Shown: positions 11,850 through 22,499, counted from the stretch's first letter. The stretch is DNA of 64,000 nucleotides from Pseudoscleropodium purum (GCA_963969395.1 OZ017802.1:3846501-3910500), one strand, 5' to 3'. Made by a program: numbers and translations. The notes: generated from the letters alone by a model not told the origin.

Positions 11850-12660
11850 AGAGAACACTCAAAATTTAGAAAGTTGTATAGCTTTTGTCCAAAATCTACA
11901 ATTCCTACTGATAAACGGATTGTAAGGCATGTGGTATGATCATGGGCAAGGTTAGGAAGAGAAGGCATTGGATGGTTTTATTTGGCATTGTAGATAGGTT
12001 GGTTGTAGGAAAACAAGATCATTTAGAATGGAGACTTGGTTTGTAAAATCAAAGTTGATATTGAAACAAGTCTTTATTCTAATGTATTGTTGGGCTATTC
12101 AAAGTAGTCAAATTTTAGCACTTATATACGCAAAGGTCAGAGATTACCATATGACCATAGATTGGTATAATTATTGTAGAGAGATTTGTGCACTAGCCAT
12201 CAATGATAAAGATGTAGAAAGAATTAGGGTATAGGGAAAATAGTGGAAATTAATTAGAGCAAATCTGGGAAAAGAAAATATAACCATGGTAGAAGAGTAG
12301 AAGGTCAATGGGTATTTGGGGGGTTTGAGCATAGTTCCATCAACGTTTTTTTAACATGTGTTCCAAATCAAATGGCAAAAACATTAAAGGAGATAATTGT
12401 AAAATTTATAGAACCCCGTAGTACTAGTACTAGCAATTGTTGAAGTGGTTATAGCACGAATCGATTGTGTTTTTTGGACTATTTGCATTAAATAGTTAAT
12501 CATTCTTTATATTTTGTGATCCAAATGTAGGTGCACATACTAATATTACTGAGGGGACTTGGAGTGCAATAAAACATTCTCTACCACAATATGGCAAAGT
12601 AAAAAATCATTACAACGGTTATTTTGTAGAATATATTTGGTAATGGAAATATGTTTGAGA
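11850..12660 (+). pseudogene. Decayed Merlin (IS1595/ISXO2-like DDE) transposase
   Basis: The order of conserved blocks is that of Merlin transposases. LDGFIWHCR and GCRKTRSFRMETWF..SKL (about 11,970-12,055) form the N-terminal zinc-ribbon-like region. YCWAIQSS, then IDWYNYCREICA, lie at 12,085-12,200. KIVEIN, a stop, then SKSGKRKYN and RRVEGQWVFGG, lie at 12,236-12,325, where the family has KIVEIDE.KFGKRKYNRGRRVEGQWVFGG. IEP..T.TSNC and SGYST follow near 12,410-12,450, then VNHSLYFVDPNVGAHTN and EGTWSAIKHSLP (12,495-12,585) and YFVEYIW (12,620). The first catalytic Asp is Asn here, the next Glu codon is a stop, and there are further stops and frameshifts. In this family the DDE transposase acts on the element's own ends; this copy cannot. 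Confidence 0.88.
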
Positions 12661-12904
12661 TGTTGGCACCACATTCTATACTAGTGAAACATGTTGTACA
12701 ATACCACCATATTAATGGTGAAATTTAATAAAGTATGTATTTTGCAACTTCTACAATAAAGTACATTTTTTTTAGTTCTTGTAATGTCAATGCATGGTAA
12801 ACCTTATAATTTTTATGTGTTGTTTGTCATGGTGATTTAACACATTAAGTATGAGGGATGAAAATTTGTCTAAAAACTTTTCCATTTAATTCTTGTATCC
12901 CAAA

Positions 12905-12950
12905 TTTTAAACCCTAAACTCTAAATTCTAAATCCCTTAAACCCTTAATC
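12905..12950. repeat. Degenerate telomere-like (CCCTAAA) repeats
   Basis: About six heptamer-like units related to the plant telomere repeat CCCTAAA occur in a row, for example CCCTAAACTCTAAATTCTAAA and later ACCCTTAA. A poly-A/AT tract (12,953-13,085) follows. It could be an interstitial telomeric scar or chance AT-rich sequence. Confidence 0.4.
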
Positions 12951-12952
12951 TT

Positions 12953-13085
12953 TAAAAAAAGTTATATAATAAAAAAATAAAAAAAAATAAAAAATAAAAT
13001 AAATAAAATAAAACTAAGTAAGAAAAAAAAATTAATAATAATAATAATATTAATATAATAAAAATAAAATAATACATCAAATTTT
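12953..13085. repeat. A-rich low-complexity tract
   Basis: Runs of AAAATAAA and AATAATAAT with almost no G or C. Simple-sequence DNA without coding potential. Confidence 0.85.
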
Positions 13086-13380
13086 AATTTCTTAAAATAA
13101 TAATGTGAAGTGCACATTTCATACTAAAAAAATTATTTTAAATTACATCAATTAACTTCAGATGAATTTGATATATAGCCAAATATTTTCTATTCATTTA
13201 TGACTTTAAGAATATAGATCTATATTTGGTGATAAAATTCTCTTAAATCTCAAAGGTTCTTATAATATTATATAATGAAGAAAATGCCATTACAAGGGAT
13301 AAAAAAACACAATTGTACTTAAATAGCCCTTTATTAAACTCAATTTTCTATATTTTTGAAAAACTTACTTAAAACACCCT

Positions 13381-13394
13381 TTTTTCTTGTAGTG
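13381..13394. mobile_element. Possible CACTA (En/Spm) right terminus
   Basis: TTTTTCTTGTAGTG is the reverse complement of the classic CACTACAAGAAAA terminus of CACTA transposons. No convincing left terminus or transposase was found upstream, so only the motif itself is claimed. Confidence 0.35.
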
Positions 13395-15288
13395 ATAATT
13401 CTTTTACTTGACAAGATTTTGTTTTTCCATTAGTTTTGTGGGTAAAAATAACTTGAAGTGAGGAAATCATAAATTTTGAAAGTTTAGATTGTCATATTTA
13501 TACTAAAGTAAAAGTTTGGATATAAAAAATTGCAATTGATTGAAGACAACTCAAATGTTTGTGGATGGATATTTGAGTTGGAAGGAGAAATTTGAACATT
13601 TGCATAGATAAGTGGATTTTGGGCACTAGTGTGAGAGACTTAATAGCAATTTTTATTTCCAAATGGGCCTCTTATTTGAGTTCTTGGGATTTGGCCTCAA
13701 TCCTTTACTAAAGGCAACAATTTTTGACAATTGACCAACCATTTATCATTGTCTAGAACAAAATGGGCGACATTAGATCAATGAAGGTTGGGCGGTGCTC
13801 CCTAGATATTAGCAAGCAACCACTACATTCATAAAGAGTTCTTGTGGCTAATGTCTAATGGGTACATAATTAGATGATGTAGAAATTTTCATCCACCTAT
13901 AAGTTTTCATCCAAGCCCAATTTTTTCATTCAAAATTGTCATTCAAATCTAAAATCTTGTTTTTTGTTAGATTTTCATAATGTATATTTTCGGGAGTTTT
14001 GGAAGAATTTTGAATTTTTGAAATTGTAGATTCTTTTTTTTTTGAGAAAAAAAGAAGAACAAAAAACAAAATTAAAAAAAGCATATCATTCATAAAGACA
14101 AATATCTTGAAGAATGCAACATTCCATTTCCAATTCAAATTGTGATGTGATTGTGTGAAAGTCTCACCTACTTTAAACAATGCAAAATTTATGGTTTTAT
14201 CTAGACAAAAAATAGTTTATGAATTTGTATTAGAGAGGACTTTGGCAATCTTTCTCACAACAAAGACTTCTCAAATCTAATTGACCAATGATTCACAAAT
14301 GTTTCACCTTTGAAGGATTGATTCTCACATAGTTCACCTTCTCAAGTATTGATTTTATGTTATTATCATGACAATAATCAAAGAGATGCCCAATCAACTA
14401 TTGCATGTACTATAAGCATTGTAATGATACTTTAAATGCTCTATTACCATTCCCAATGGTTGATGTGAGCAAAAATAACTAAAAAAACAAATGCTGAAAT
14501 TTCATTGTAAGATAATTTATTTAAACCTTGAATAAAAGGGGGAAAATCCATCCTTCTCAAATCAATTAGATATTGCTAAATTGCATTTGTCAACTTTGAT
14601 GAATTATTTAGTAGGAAATGCTAACTTCAAACACCAAACTTGATAGTAGGTGTTATATAAGAAATTGTAGACTTGATAATCATGTTGGAATTTGTAAAAG
14701 TCATGAGTATCATAGATTTGAGTAGGTCATGAGTCAAGAGTCTCTCTAGACTTATCTTCCATCTTCATCTATATTCCTAATCAAATTTAAAATGTAATCA
14801 AATCTTAGAAGATCTTCACACAAACAAATATATGCTCTTCAATTCACTTTCAATAGTAGAAGATAAAAATAGCTTTGCTTGACTACTAATGATGTCCGAA
14901 CTCACAAGTTGAGGAAATCAAACTATATTTCATATTAACACTTTAACTTTTAGGCCTTCAACAATTAATATGCCAATTTTAATTGAAATCCTCTTCCAAG
15001 TCACTATTCAAGATTATATTTTGCAAATACACTTGATTGATGGATTTACAATTCACTTTGTTTCAAACCATATATATGGTAACCTAGACCCTAATGAATA
15101 AAAAATTTCAACAGTACCAATGGCAAAAAAAATCTCAAAGAATTTTGTCATCTTGGTGAAAATTGTATTTAAAGGCTTGCTCAAATGAAAAACTATCTAC
15201 AAGCAATTTGGTATGACCTTTGAAGATAGGAAGACTACTTCAACTCAAATTAGGGGAAGTATATGAGAATTCCAATGAATGGTAGAGT
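13395..15288. other. AT-rich intergenic DNA, no gene seen
   Basis: No frame shows a recognisable domain. The minus-strand frame around 14.0 kb is Lys/Asn/Phe-rich, which is just base composition. Confidence 0.55.
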
Positions 15289-15296
15289 CTCCAAGG

Positions 15297-15558
15297 CATG
15301 GTTGTCATAACGGGCAAGTTAGGGTCATCGGACGGGATGGACGGACAATTCGGATGGCTTTAATTTTGTAACTTGTGCAATTTTGCAGAATGACACGTCA
15401 CCTCAGAATGCGCCCTAACGATCTCGTCCGCGCCTAGCATGTCATCCACGTGGCCTATTTTTCCATTATTAGAAAGTCAACTATGTGTTGACTATATTGG
15501 ACGGGCGGGACCTCTAACGAACGGGCGAACCGGACGTCCGTCCACTATGACAACCATG
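15297..15558 (+). mobile_element. hAT-type MITE, family A, copy 1 (262 bp)
   Basis: Perfect 13-bp terminal inverted repeats, CATGGTTGTCATA at the left and TATGACAACCATG at the right, bound a GC-rich body with many CGGACG/CGTCCG motifs. The 8-bp target duplication CTCCAAGG lies at 15,289-15,296 and 15,559-15,566. An 8-bp duplication is typical of hAT elements. There is no coding capacity. A second copy in the opposite orientation lies at 18,299-18,830. Confidence 0.9.
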
Positions 15559-15699
15559 CTCCAAGGCTTGGTGGGTGGTAGAAAAGGCATTGATATATTG
15601 GCAATGGTAGATGCATTCTCTATGCCTTTTATTTATTGCAATATTCTATTCACTTGTCCTATGGATGGCTGGGCTTTTGGATTGGGAAGGCAACAAAAG

Positions 15700-17752
15700 A
15701 GGCCTAAATAAAGGAGATCTATGAGGATAGTTTTATTGACATCAACATCTACATTCAAGATGGTTGAATTGCCAAGTACATTGTTGTAACAAGTACCTAG
15801 GTTAGAGTCTAAAGGTAAAGGTTGAGGTCCTTTTGCATCTATGATCTCATCCTCTTGATGAGGTCTGAACCTTACTGAAGGTTGAAGAGTTTGAAGCAAT
15901 TTTGAATCTACCACATTGAGAAGTAACCCACCTTCATGAGCTCGTCAAATAGTACAACAACAAAAGATCCTCCGGTTCCTTTGCTTGCATATCCAAGGGA
16001 TGCCATCCACACACAACTTCAAGTACCAAAATGCCAAAACTATAAACATCTGATTCCTTAGTTGTTTTGCCCGCATATGGCAACTCGGGAGCCATGTAGC
16101 TAAGAATCACTGCTACCATTCCTACCAAAATGGTTTTGTCCCACTTGTGGTGATCAATCAAGCGAGCAAGTCCAAAGTCTCCCAAATATGCATTGAAATC
16201 CACATCCAACAACACATTGCTAGATTTGATGTCTCAGTGCAAAACACAACTCAAGCAATCCTCCTGCAAGTATTCCAGAGCTGCACCCATTCCTTGAAGA
16301 ATGGAGTGTCGCCTTTCCAAAGAAAGGACAATCTCTTGGTGTTGGAGACCATGACTAGCACGGGTGTATAGCCATTCATTGAGGCCTCCGTTGGGCATGA
16401 AGTCGTAAACCAAGAGCAGGCGACCTTTCTCTTTACACCAGCCTTGCAACTGCACCACATTCCGATGCCGAACTTGGCCGAGACTGACCACTTCCGCATG
16501 AAAGAGGGACTCCGCCTGCTTGGACTCCGAGTAATTGATTTGTTTCACGGCAACAAAATGGGTTCCACTGGCAGCATCAAAGGATCCTTTGCAGACAGAC
16601 CCTGATCCGCCGATACCGAGCAAGTTTCTTTCATCGAAGCTGTCAGTGGCCATCCGGAGCTCTGCATACGAGAACGCATGCGGACCTGCGCTATGACCCA
16701 GTGGTGTATAGCGGAAAATTCTGGATGGGCTCGCAAGGCGGGAGGCACACCATAGAATCACGACTGCAGCTGCCACAACCAATCCCAAAACTCCTGTGCT
16801 GATACCAGCCCACGTTCTGGCCCTCCGAAAATGATTTGGGGTTCGGGAGGAAGGGACTTCCGAAATCTCACTACTTAAGAATTGCCAGGACAAGAGCTCG
16901 TGCGCTTCGACGCGTTGGACATCAGAGCTTCCCCGAAACGTGGGGTTCACTTCGTCGCCAAGTATTTCGGCCAATTCGTAGTTGGGAATTCGTAGTTGGG
17001 AATTCGCAGCAGAGGTTGCAGGGGCTTCTTCACGCTGGGGTTGGACCCATTTTCAAAAGCCGCACTTCGAGTGTCCGTGCTGAGCTATTGAAATCAATCC
17101 AAGCAGTGAAGATTTTTCCGTCGGAGAAATACGAGCAGTAGGTGTCGTTGCCACAGAGGTTGTGCGTGTATGCTCCGATGTCATACTCGTCGTCGCGGTT
17201 TTTTAAGGCCCTGATGTAGCTGTTACTGGTGTCTTCTGAACCAAGGCTGTAATTCCCCATGGCGAAAAGGATAAGGAAGCCTGACGGAGTGTATCTATGG
17301 TTTGGGTCACTTGGATGGAGAGGGCTCCTGCATGCACCAGAGCTTCCTATATCGGACATGTAGTCTTGCAGGTGAGAAAGCATCCTGTTCGATCTCCTGA
17401 ACAAAGTGAAGGCCATTGCGCTGTGGTCCTTGTCTACGAAAGAACTGCTGTTATCCCAAGCTAACCAAAGAGAACTGAAGGTGAATGAGAATGAGATGCT
17501 GAACGAGGCAACTCTCCCAGTTGCGACATCCTGAATGCGCACCTTCTCCCCGTAGAACAACGCTTCACAAGACCCTCGCGACTGCGTGGCTCGCCCGTTG
17601 ATGATTGAGGATCGATTGTCGGCATTGTGTGCAGCATCACCGAGAGCTATGATGTTACCATCTTCAGAGGGAAAGGAATGGAAGCCAAGTCGCGTGTCGT
17701 CACTGACAACTGAGCGAAGCAACACAAACAGGAGAAGGCAGAAGGGGTTCAT
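15700..17752 (-). pseudogene. L-type lectin receptor-like kinase pseudogene
   Basis: The ancestral gene was an intronless plasma-membrane receptor: signal peptide (MNPFCLLLFVLLRSVVS from 17,752), legume-lectin domain to about 17,035, a transmembrane run (STGVLGLVVAAAVVILW, near 16,780) and a kinase domain. Kinase motifs in order are GIGGSGSVCKG, VAVKQI, RHRNVVQLQGWC, LVYDFMPNG, VLH*DIKSSN, GDFGLARL, YMAPELPYAGK and SDVYSFGILVLEVVCG. Lesions: a one-base loss near 17,032 putting TGA in frame; a 14-bp tandem duplication (16,973-16,986 copied at 16,987-17,000) shifting frame again; an HRD Arg codon changed to TGA (16,234-16,236, consistent with CGA to TGA); and frame loss after about 15,950. The C-terminal part of the C-lobe looks absent, leaving a tail-like stretch at 15,720-15,914. 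The upstream ATG at 17,785 is not needed, because the signal peptide begins at the second. Confidence 0.92.
16973..17000. repeat. 14-bp tandem duplication inside the lectin kinase
   Basis: AATTCGTAGTTGGG occurs twice in direct tandem. Removing one copy restores the local reading (RIPNYELAEILGD). The length is not a multiple of three, so the duplication is a frameshift. Confidence 0.95.
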
Positions 17753-18298
17753 TCTGTATTGTCCTGCTCTGCAAGCCCCATGCACTCATGCATTCAAATT
17801 AAATAGAAAACTGATTCACTTGTGCAAGTTTATGTATGGGCTGCTAGCTTCAATTTTTGCAATTAATGCCTTCAATAATCTTCTCTCTCTGCCAGGGTTT
17901 TGCAGTCTTGGGTCCATCTGGAACTCGAGCTTGCTTCAGGACTGCCATTAAACGTCAACTGCAAGCTAGGCGGCCAGGTCCTTCCTTCTCGAGCTTTCTG
18001 ATTTTTTTCTCCACGGATTCCTGTTACGATCGAAGGTAGAATTTGTACTTCACATGAGAGTCAAACTTAGCATGCCGTTGCCGTCACAGGTGGTTTGTAA
18101 CATTTCCTTGACCCTGTCAGGAAAGTGAGAGACGAATGGGGTTGTTCCGAGTGAAATTTTTCTTGATGAAGGATTGCAAAAATCTTACAGGTCTGACACT
18201 AGCTCGGTAGTAGTAAAAATTCCATTCATAAACCACTTCTCCATTAAGGTCTTCATGCAGCTTTCGTGGGGTGTTTCCTACATCTTCTACGAGACAGC

Positions 18299-18830
18299 CA
18301 TGGTTGTCATAGTGGACGGACGTCTGGTTCACCCGTCCGTTAGAGGTCTCGCCCGTCCGGTACAGTCAACATATAGTTGACTTTCTGATAACGGAAAAAT
18401 AGGCCACATGGATGCCATGTGGATTAAGGAACATGTTGGGCGCGGACAAGATTGTCAGGGCGCGGACGAGATTGCACAAGTTACAAAATTAAAGTCGTCC
18501 GTCCCGTCCAATGACCCTAACTCGCCCATTATGACCAGGGTTGACACGACGTCTGGACGCGGACGCTGTGTCTGCAGCGTTCGCTGACATTCGCGGTCCC
18601 GGCGGACACAGCGTCCGCCTGTCCCCCGTCCGCCCGATTACGGCCGTCCGATCGACACGCGGACTGATGTAGTCCACACGATCTGGGCGTCCGCCTCGTC
18701 CGTCCGCCCCGCCCGTCCGCTTTCCGACGGCGGGAGGGACGCTGCGTCCGCCAACGTCCGTGCGTTCGGGTTACAGATGCTTTTTTCGGGCGGACGTAGA
18801 GATTCGTCAACCTTGATTATGACAACCATG
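18299..18830 (-). mobile_element. hAT-type MITE, family A, copy 2, split by a nested element
   Basis: The termini are CATGGTTGTCATA and TATGACAACCATG, as in copy 1, and the body aligns to the reverse complement of copy 1, including a shared TAACTTGTGCAAT stretch. The imperfect 8-bp target duplication is GAGACAGC (18,291-18,298) and GAAATAGC (18,831-18,838), 6 of 8 identical. Without the nested insertion and its duplicated target, the element is about 244 bp. Confidence 0.87.
18536..18815. mobile_element. hAT-type MITE, family B, nested in family A (280 bp)
   Basis: It starts CAGGGTTGACA and ends TCGTCAACCTTG, with an interior dominated by CGGACG/CGTCCG and CCCGCC motifs. It is flanked by a perfect 8-bp duplication, ATTATGAC, at 18,528-18,535 and 18,816-18,823, which is itself part of the family A terminus. 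This makes the order of insertion unambiguous. There is no coding capacity. A relative lies at 41,583-41,797. Confidence 0.9.
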
Positions 18831-18883
18831 GAAATAGCCTGGGCAAGACTCTTCCACAATCCATAATTTGGACCTTAGTTAAT

Positions 18884-19262
18884 CTGTAGAAGACCAAATC
18901 TCACCCTCGCTTTCGTGGCTCACATATTCCATACAAGATTTGTTCTTCTATCCGCACGTTTCAACTTCTATCCAGAAGTCCCATTTAGTGATCCTGAAAC
19001 TAATGCAAGCGCTTGATGGTTACAATTGGAGATGCTATTCGGACACAGGACTGTGGTTGCTTTTCTAGAATGTCTACAAGGGTTCTTCTGGAACGCGGTA
19101 GCCTTTGGAATGATAAGGCCCCGCCTGCTGCACCGTCAAAGTAGCACCACTTAACTGGAACGAGGTACTAGAGTCCTGCATTGCCCAAGTTGTATATCAG
19201 TTAGCATATTGGTGCTTACTCCTGCTAACCAACTTACATTCATTTTCACCGATTACGGATAG
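18884..19262 (+). pseudogene. Duplicated fimbrin fragment (exon 8 end plus intron 8)
   Basis: This stretch is a close inverted copy of the fimbrin locus at about 26,540-26,895. It carries the end of exon 8 (the LAFVAHIFHTR region) and then several hundred bases of the following intron in the same order. The splice donor AAG|GTTTGT of the real gene reads AAGATTTGT here, so it could not splice. The left end falls about 50 bp from the MITE at 18,830. No other fimbrin exon is present, so it is a gene scrap and not a paralogue. Confidence 0.85.
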
Positions 19263-19879
19263 TTGCAAGATTGACCCCCCATTCTGTGTCATAAAAGGAG
19301 TTACGGAGTTTAAATCAACCATAAATTCTGGAGAATCAAGCCAATGTACTTGAAATTTTTAATAAAGATGACTAACTTGGTCATAAAGACAAAACTTATT
19401 TTTTGGGGATCATTGTACTCCACTCCCCCACCTCCCCATGTGGAGCACTCAGTTTTCAAATTTTCCCTCCATGACCAAAACTACTCCTTCTAAGTTCATA
19501 TCAATTTGTTCAGTTGCAGGCAACCTTCTCTTTTTTGGCACCATGGGGCTAGATTTCACCATTTCAAAATAAATTTCTAGTTTTTGCTATATACGCATAA
19601 TCCTTTTTTGCCATAAATTTTTTCCATTTCTATTTTAAATGTGGATGAAGTTGCCAAATTTGGATGAAAAATTCATGAGTATGATTGAAAAGTGTTTTGG
19701 AATTCAAAAGATGGATGAATGTAGAAATACAATGCTTCACCAAATTTTATGTGATCACTATCCTGGCACTTTCTTAGAAAGTAAAAAAAAGTGTTGGTTA
19801 CTTGCAACCTTCCTCCTTCAATCACTTTCTCTCCGAGCTCAGTCATCACACAACAAAACTTCAACTTAACTTTGAAATT
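19263..19879. other. Intergenic DNA, no gene seen
   Basis: AT-rich sequence between the fimbrin scrap and the first repeat R1 copy. The short frames have no recognisable motif. Confidence 0.5.
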
Positions 19880-20090
19880 ATTATTTTTCTAAAACTGTGG
19901 GAATCAGTCACTTAAAAAAATGGAAAAGTACTCATTGGAACTTTGGAAGTGAAAATACTATAGAAGATGTTCCCTTTTCACAACAAAAGTCCAAGGATGA
20001 ATAGTTGCACTTTTGTCCTATACAAAAGAATTCTCTATCATCCATCGGACACTTAGTGTCCAAAATAGCCTTACATGGTTAACAATATTA
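19880..20090 (+). repeat. Dispersed repeat R1, copy 1
   Basis: About 200 bp, including GTGGGAATCA, ACTATAGAAGA, GATGAATAGTTGCACTTTTG and CATCCATCGGACACTTAGTG. It recurs in the same orientation at 20,915-21,095 and 55,165-55,365. No inverted termini or coding sequence are evident, so its class is unknown. Confidence 0.75.
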
Positions 20091-20452
20091 TTCACTTCCC
20101 CCTTTATAGTATGTACAATTCCCATTAGACAATTTTTGGCGCATCCGGATGCCTATGAGTTATTATAGCTTGCGAACGTAGGGAACAAGTTCAACACAAC
20201 AATCTGATGTGGCCAAGACCTTGCCACGTCATTGACCAAATTTTTAATTTTCTTTTTGCATTTGGAGACTAAAAAAAGATTTTTCTTTTTTTAATGAAAA
20301 AGAAAATTCTCACAGCAAGCCATTCCCCTCGCTACGAGGAACAGTTGTAGGGAAACAGGCCCAAAACAAGCTTCTGGACCTCCCAAAACTCTTTTAATGA
20401 TTGTGCATAGTTTCACTCTTCAATTCAATTCTTAATTTTTCTTATTTAGTTA

Positions 20453-20612
20453 TAAGGTAACTCTACCTATGACAGTCCAAATGGGAGCCAATCCATCACA
20501 GGTAAAATTATACTAATGGTTTACATTCTAGTTCTTGAAATGTACATCACTAGAAATTTTTGCCTATAATGGGTTGATTAGCATTTGGATTGTCATAGGC
20601 CAGTTTACCTTA
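20453..20612. mobile_element. Hairpin MITE, ~160 bp
   Basis: Two arms of about 50 bp are imperfect inverted repeats. The left begins AAGGTAACTC and contains CCTATGACAGTCCAAATG. The right contains CATTTGGATTGTCATAGG and ends TTTACCTTA. The ends lie in TA-rich sequence, but I cannot decide the exact target duplication. There is no coding capacity. Confidence 0.7.
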
Positions 20613-20914
20613 ACTTGAACTAGTAGCTCAAGCTTTTGCAGCATTCCCAATACAACTAAAGCCCAACTTATAGCAGGCAAAGCTTTAATTTTTATTGCTA
20701 CTCATAGAAAATATGAACAATTTACAATATTAGTTCTATTTGAATCTTAAAACACATTAGTTAGAGGTGTTGTAATAACAGCTTGAATGAGCTAACTAAA
20801 CACTAAACATTTCACTGGAAAGTTGAGAATCAAATCCATTAAGAGGTAACGTAGTTATCAAGCTGATATTAATCCTTAAAGGACAAAGGGACAACCTTGA
20901 AAATCATCCCTTTT

Positions 20915-21095
20915 CATTACTGTAGGAATTATTGGCTTAAAATATTGCAAAAGTATTCATGGAAAGTCAAACTACTATAGAAGACTTCTCTTTTTCACAA
21001 CAAGATTCCAAAGATGAATAACTGAGCTTCTATCCTACTAGAAGAAATCCATGTCATCCATCGAATGCCAAATGTCCTTATCAACGTGTAAGGGT
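20915..21095 (+). repeat. Dispersed repeat R1, copy 2
   Basis: It shares CTACTATAGAAGA, TTTTTCACAACAA, GATGAATA and TGTCATCCATCGAA with the other R1 copies in the same order, but is more diverged. Confidence 0.65.
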
Positions 21096-21652
21096 TAATT
21101 TAGTTGAGCAATTTTGAGTATGCTCATTGGCTATAGTGTTTGATTTGTGGAGATGCAGTCTTGGGGTGACAAGTTCATTGTGGACACTAAAGCTAAAAGA
21201 AACACAACATTATAGAAAAAATTGTAATCTGGTGGTATAAGTTATATTTCAGAACTTGCAATGTATACTACCAATACAATTTTTTCCACAATAAACTTAC
21301 CTCCATTAATGTCCACAATGGGCTTATTTCATATCTTTATTTCAATGATGAATATCAATACCACCTCTCTCTCTCAAAGTCCCTTGTACAATATTCAATG
21401 AGTATTATTAGTGTATGTTTGCACTTGGTGTTAGAGGTGATGTTTGTAATGTGAATCTAGCTTAGAGATAGGTCTAAATTTGTTCCTAAGTAAGAGTCTT
21501 AGTAACAACCGATTCTTTAACACCAAGTGAGAGCATATGCTTAATTAGTTATTGCAAGCTGTGGTTGGTATCCATTTACTTTAATAGTTATGGGCTTACA
21601 TTGATATGCAAAAGTTCAATACTTTTCACCAAGATCTTTTGATGACCTTTAT

Positions 21653-21924
21653 AAGGTGGGCACTCCAAATGCGCCACAAACCCTAAATTGTCATCTTCAC
21701 TTGTGTACATCTCTAAAATCAATTATGTACCTACATGGAAGAAACTATTCTAGGACCAAACTTTGTTCCTTCCTAACTTTTGCGCAAGATATCTGAATGT
21801 CACATTCTTTAGTAAGCTCGAACTTCTTTTCAAGTGCCAACAAGAAAATATGAAAATAAAACCAATCTAATAATAGTAACTAGACATAGAAGCAAAAAGT
21901 GGTGGTTTCAAGGGTACCCACATT
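21653..21924. mobile_element. MITE-like unit R2, copy 1 (~272 bp)
   Basis: It begins AAGGTGGGCAC and ends GGGTACCCACATT, so the ends are inverted repeats of an AAGGTGGGTA type. The interior (GCGCCACAAACC, ACCAAACTTTGTTCCT, GCCAACAAGAAAATATGAAAAT) is repeated at 23,711-23,984. There is no coding capacity. Confidence 0.65.
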
Positions 21925-22499
21925 AAAAGGGTCTAGAATGATTAATGCAACATTGAAGAATTAATATACCAAACTTCAATACTTTGTCTTTACATGGTGT
22001 CTAGACAAAATGGAAAGTTGTACATGAAAAAAATTCAACCTCGAGTTGGATGAAAATAGAAAGGAAAATGTCACACACAAGATAAATCATAAATAAATGA
22101 GAAGCCATAAATGTTCCTTTTTAAATTAATAGAAATACAGTGATGAATGTTCCATTTTCAATTAATGAGCAATACTTTCTAAATTTGTGTTGCATGCCAT
22201 TTAAATACAAGAGGATTGCTGTGGAGATTCATCAAGATTCATTCACAAAACTATGCCATGTGATTACTACACCACCTATAAACTAAAATAGTGACCGACT
22301 AGCTTTCACTTCAAAAATTATCACTAAATGTCCAACATTTCCTAAATTGTTCAACTTGTGTTCATTGCAAATTTCATTCTCCTTCACTAAAAATTCATTG
22401 AACATTTATCTAGTGAACTAACTGATTCTAATTTTGATTCCCCAAGTAAAGAGGCACTTCTTAGAAATGTTACTAATTTGTCAACAACTAAAGCCCTTA

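Noticed and set aside
12905..12950. True telomere or chromosome end
   Set aside because: The CCCTAAA-like units are few and degenerate and lie in ordinary sequence. At most an interstitial scar.
18300..18860. Arg/Pro-rich frames in the GC-rich block at 18.3-18.9 kb
   Set aside because: They are translations of the CGGACG-rich MITE bodies, which are bounded by TIRs and target duplications.
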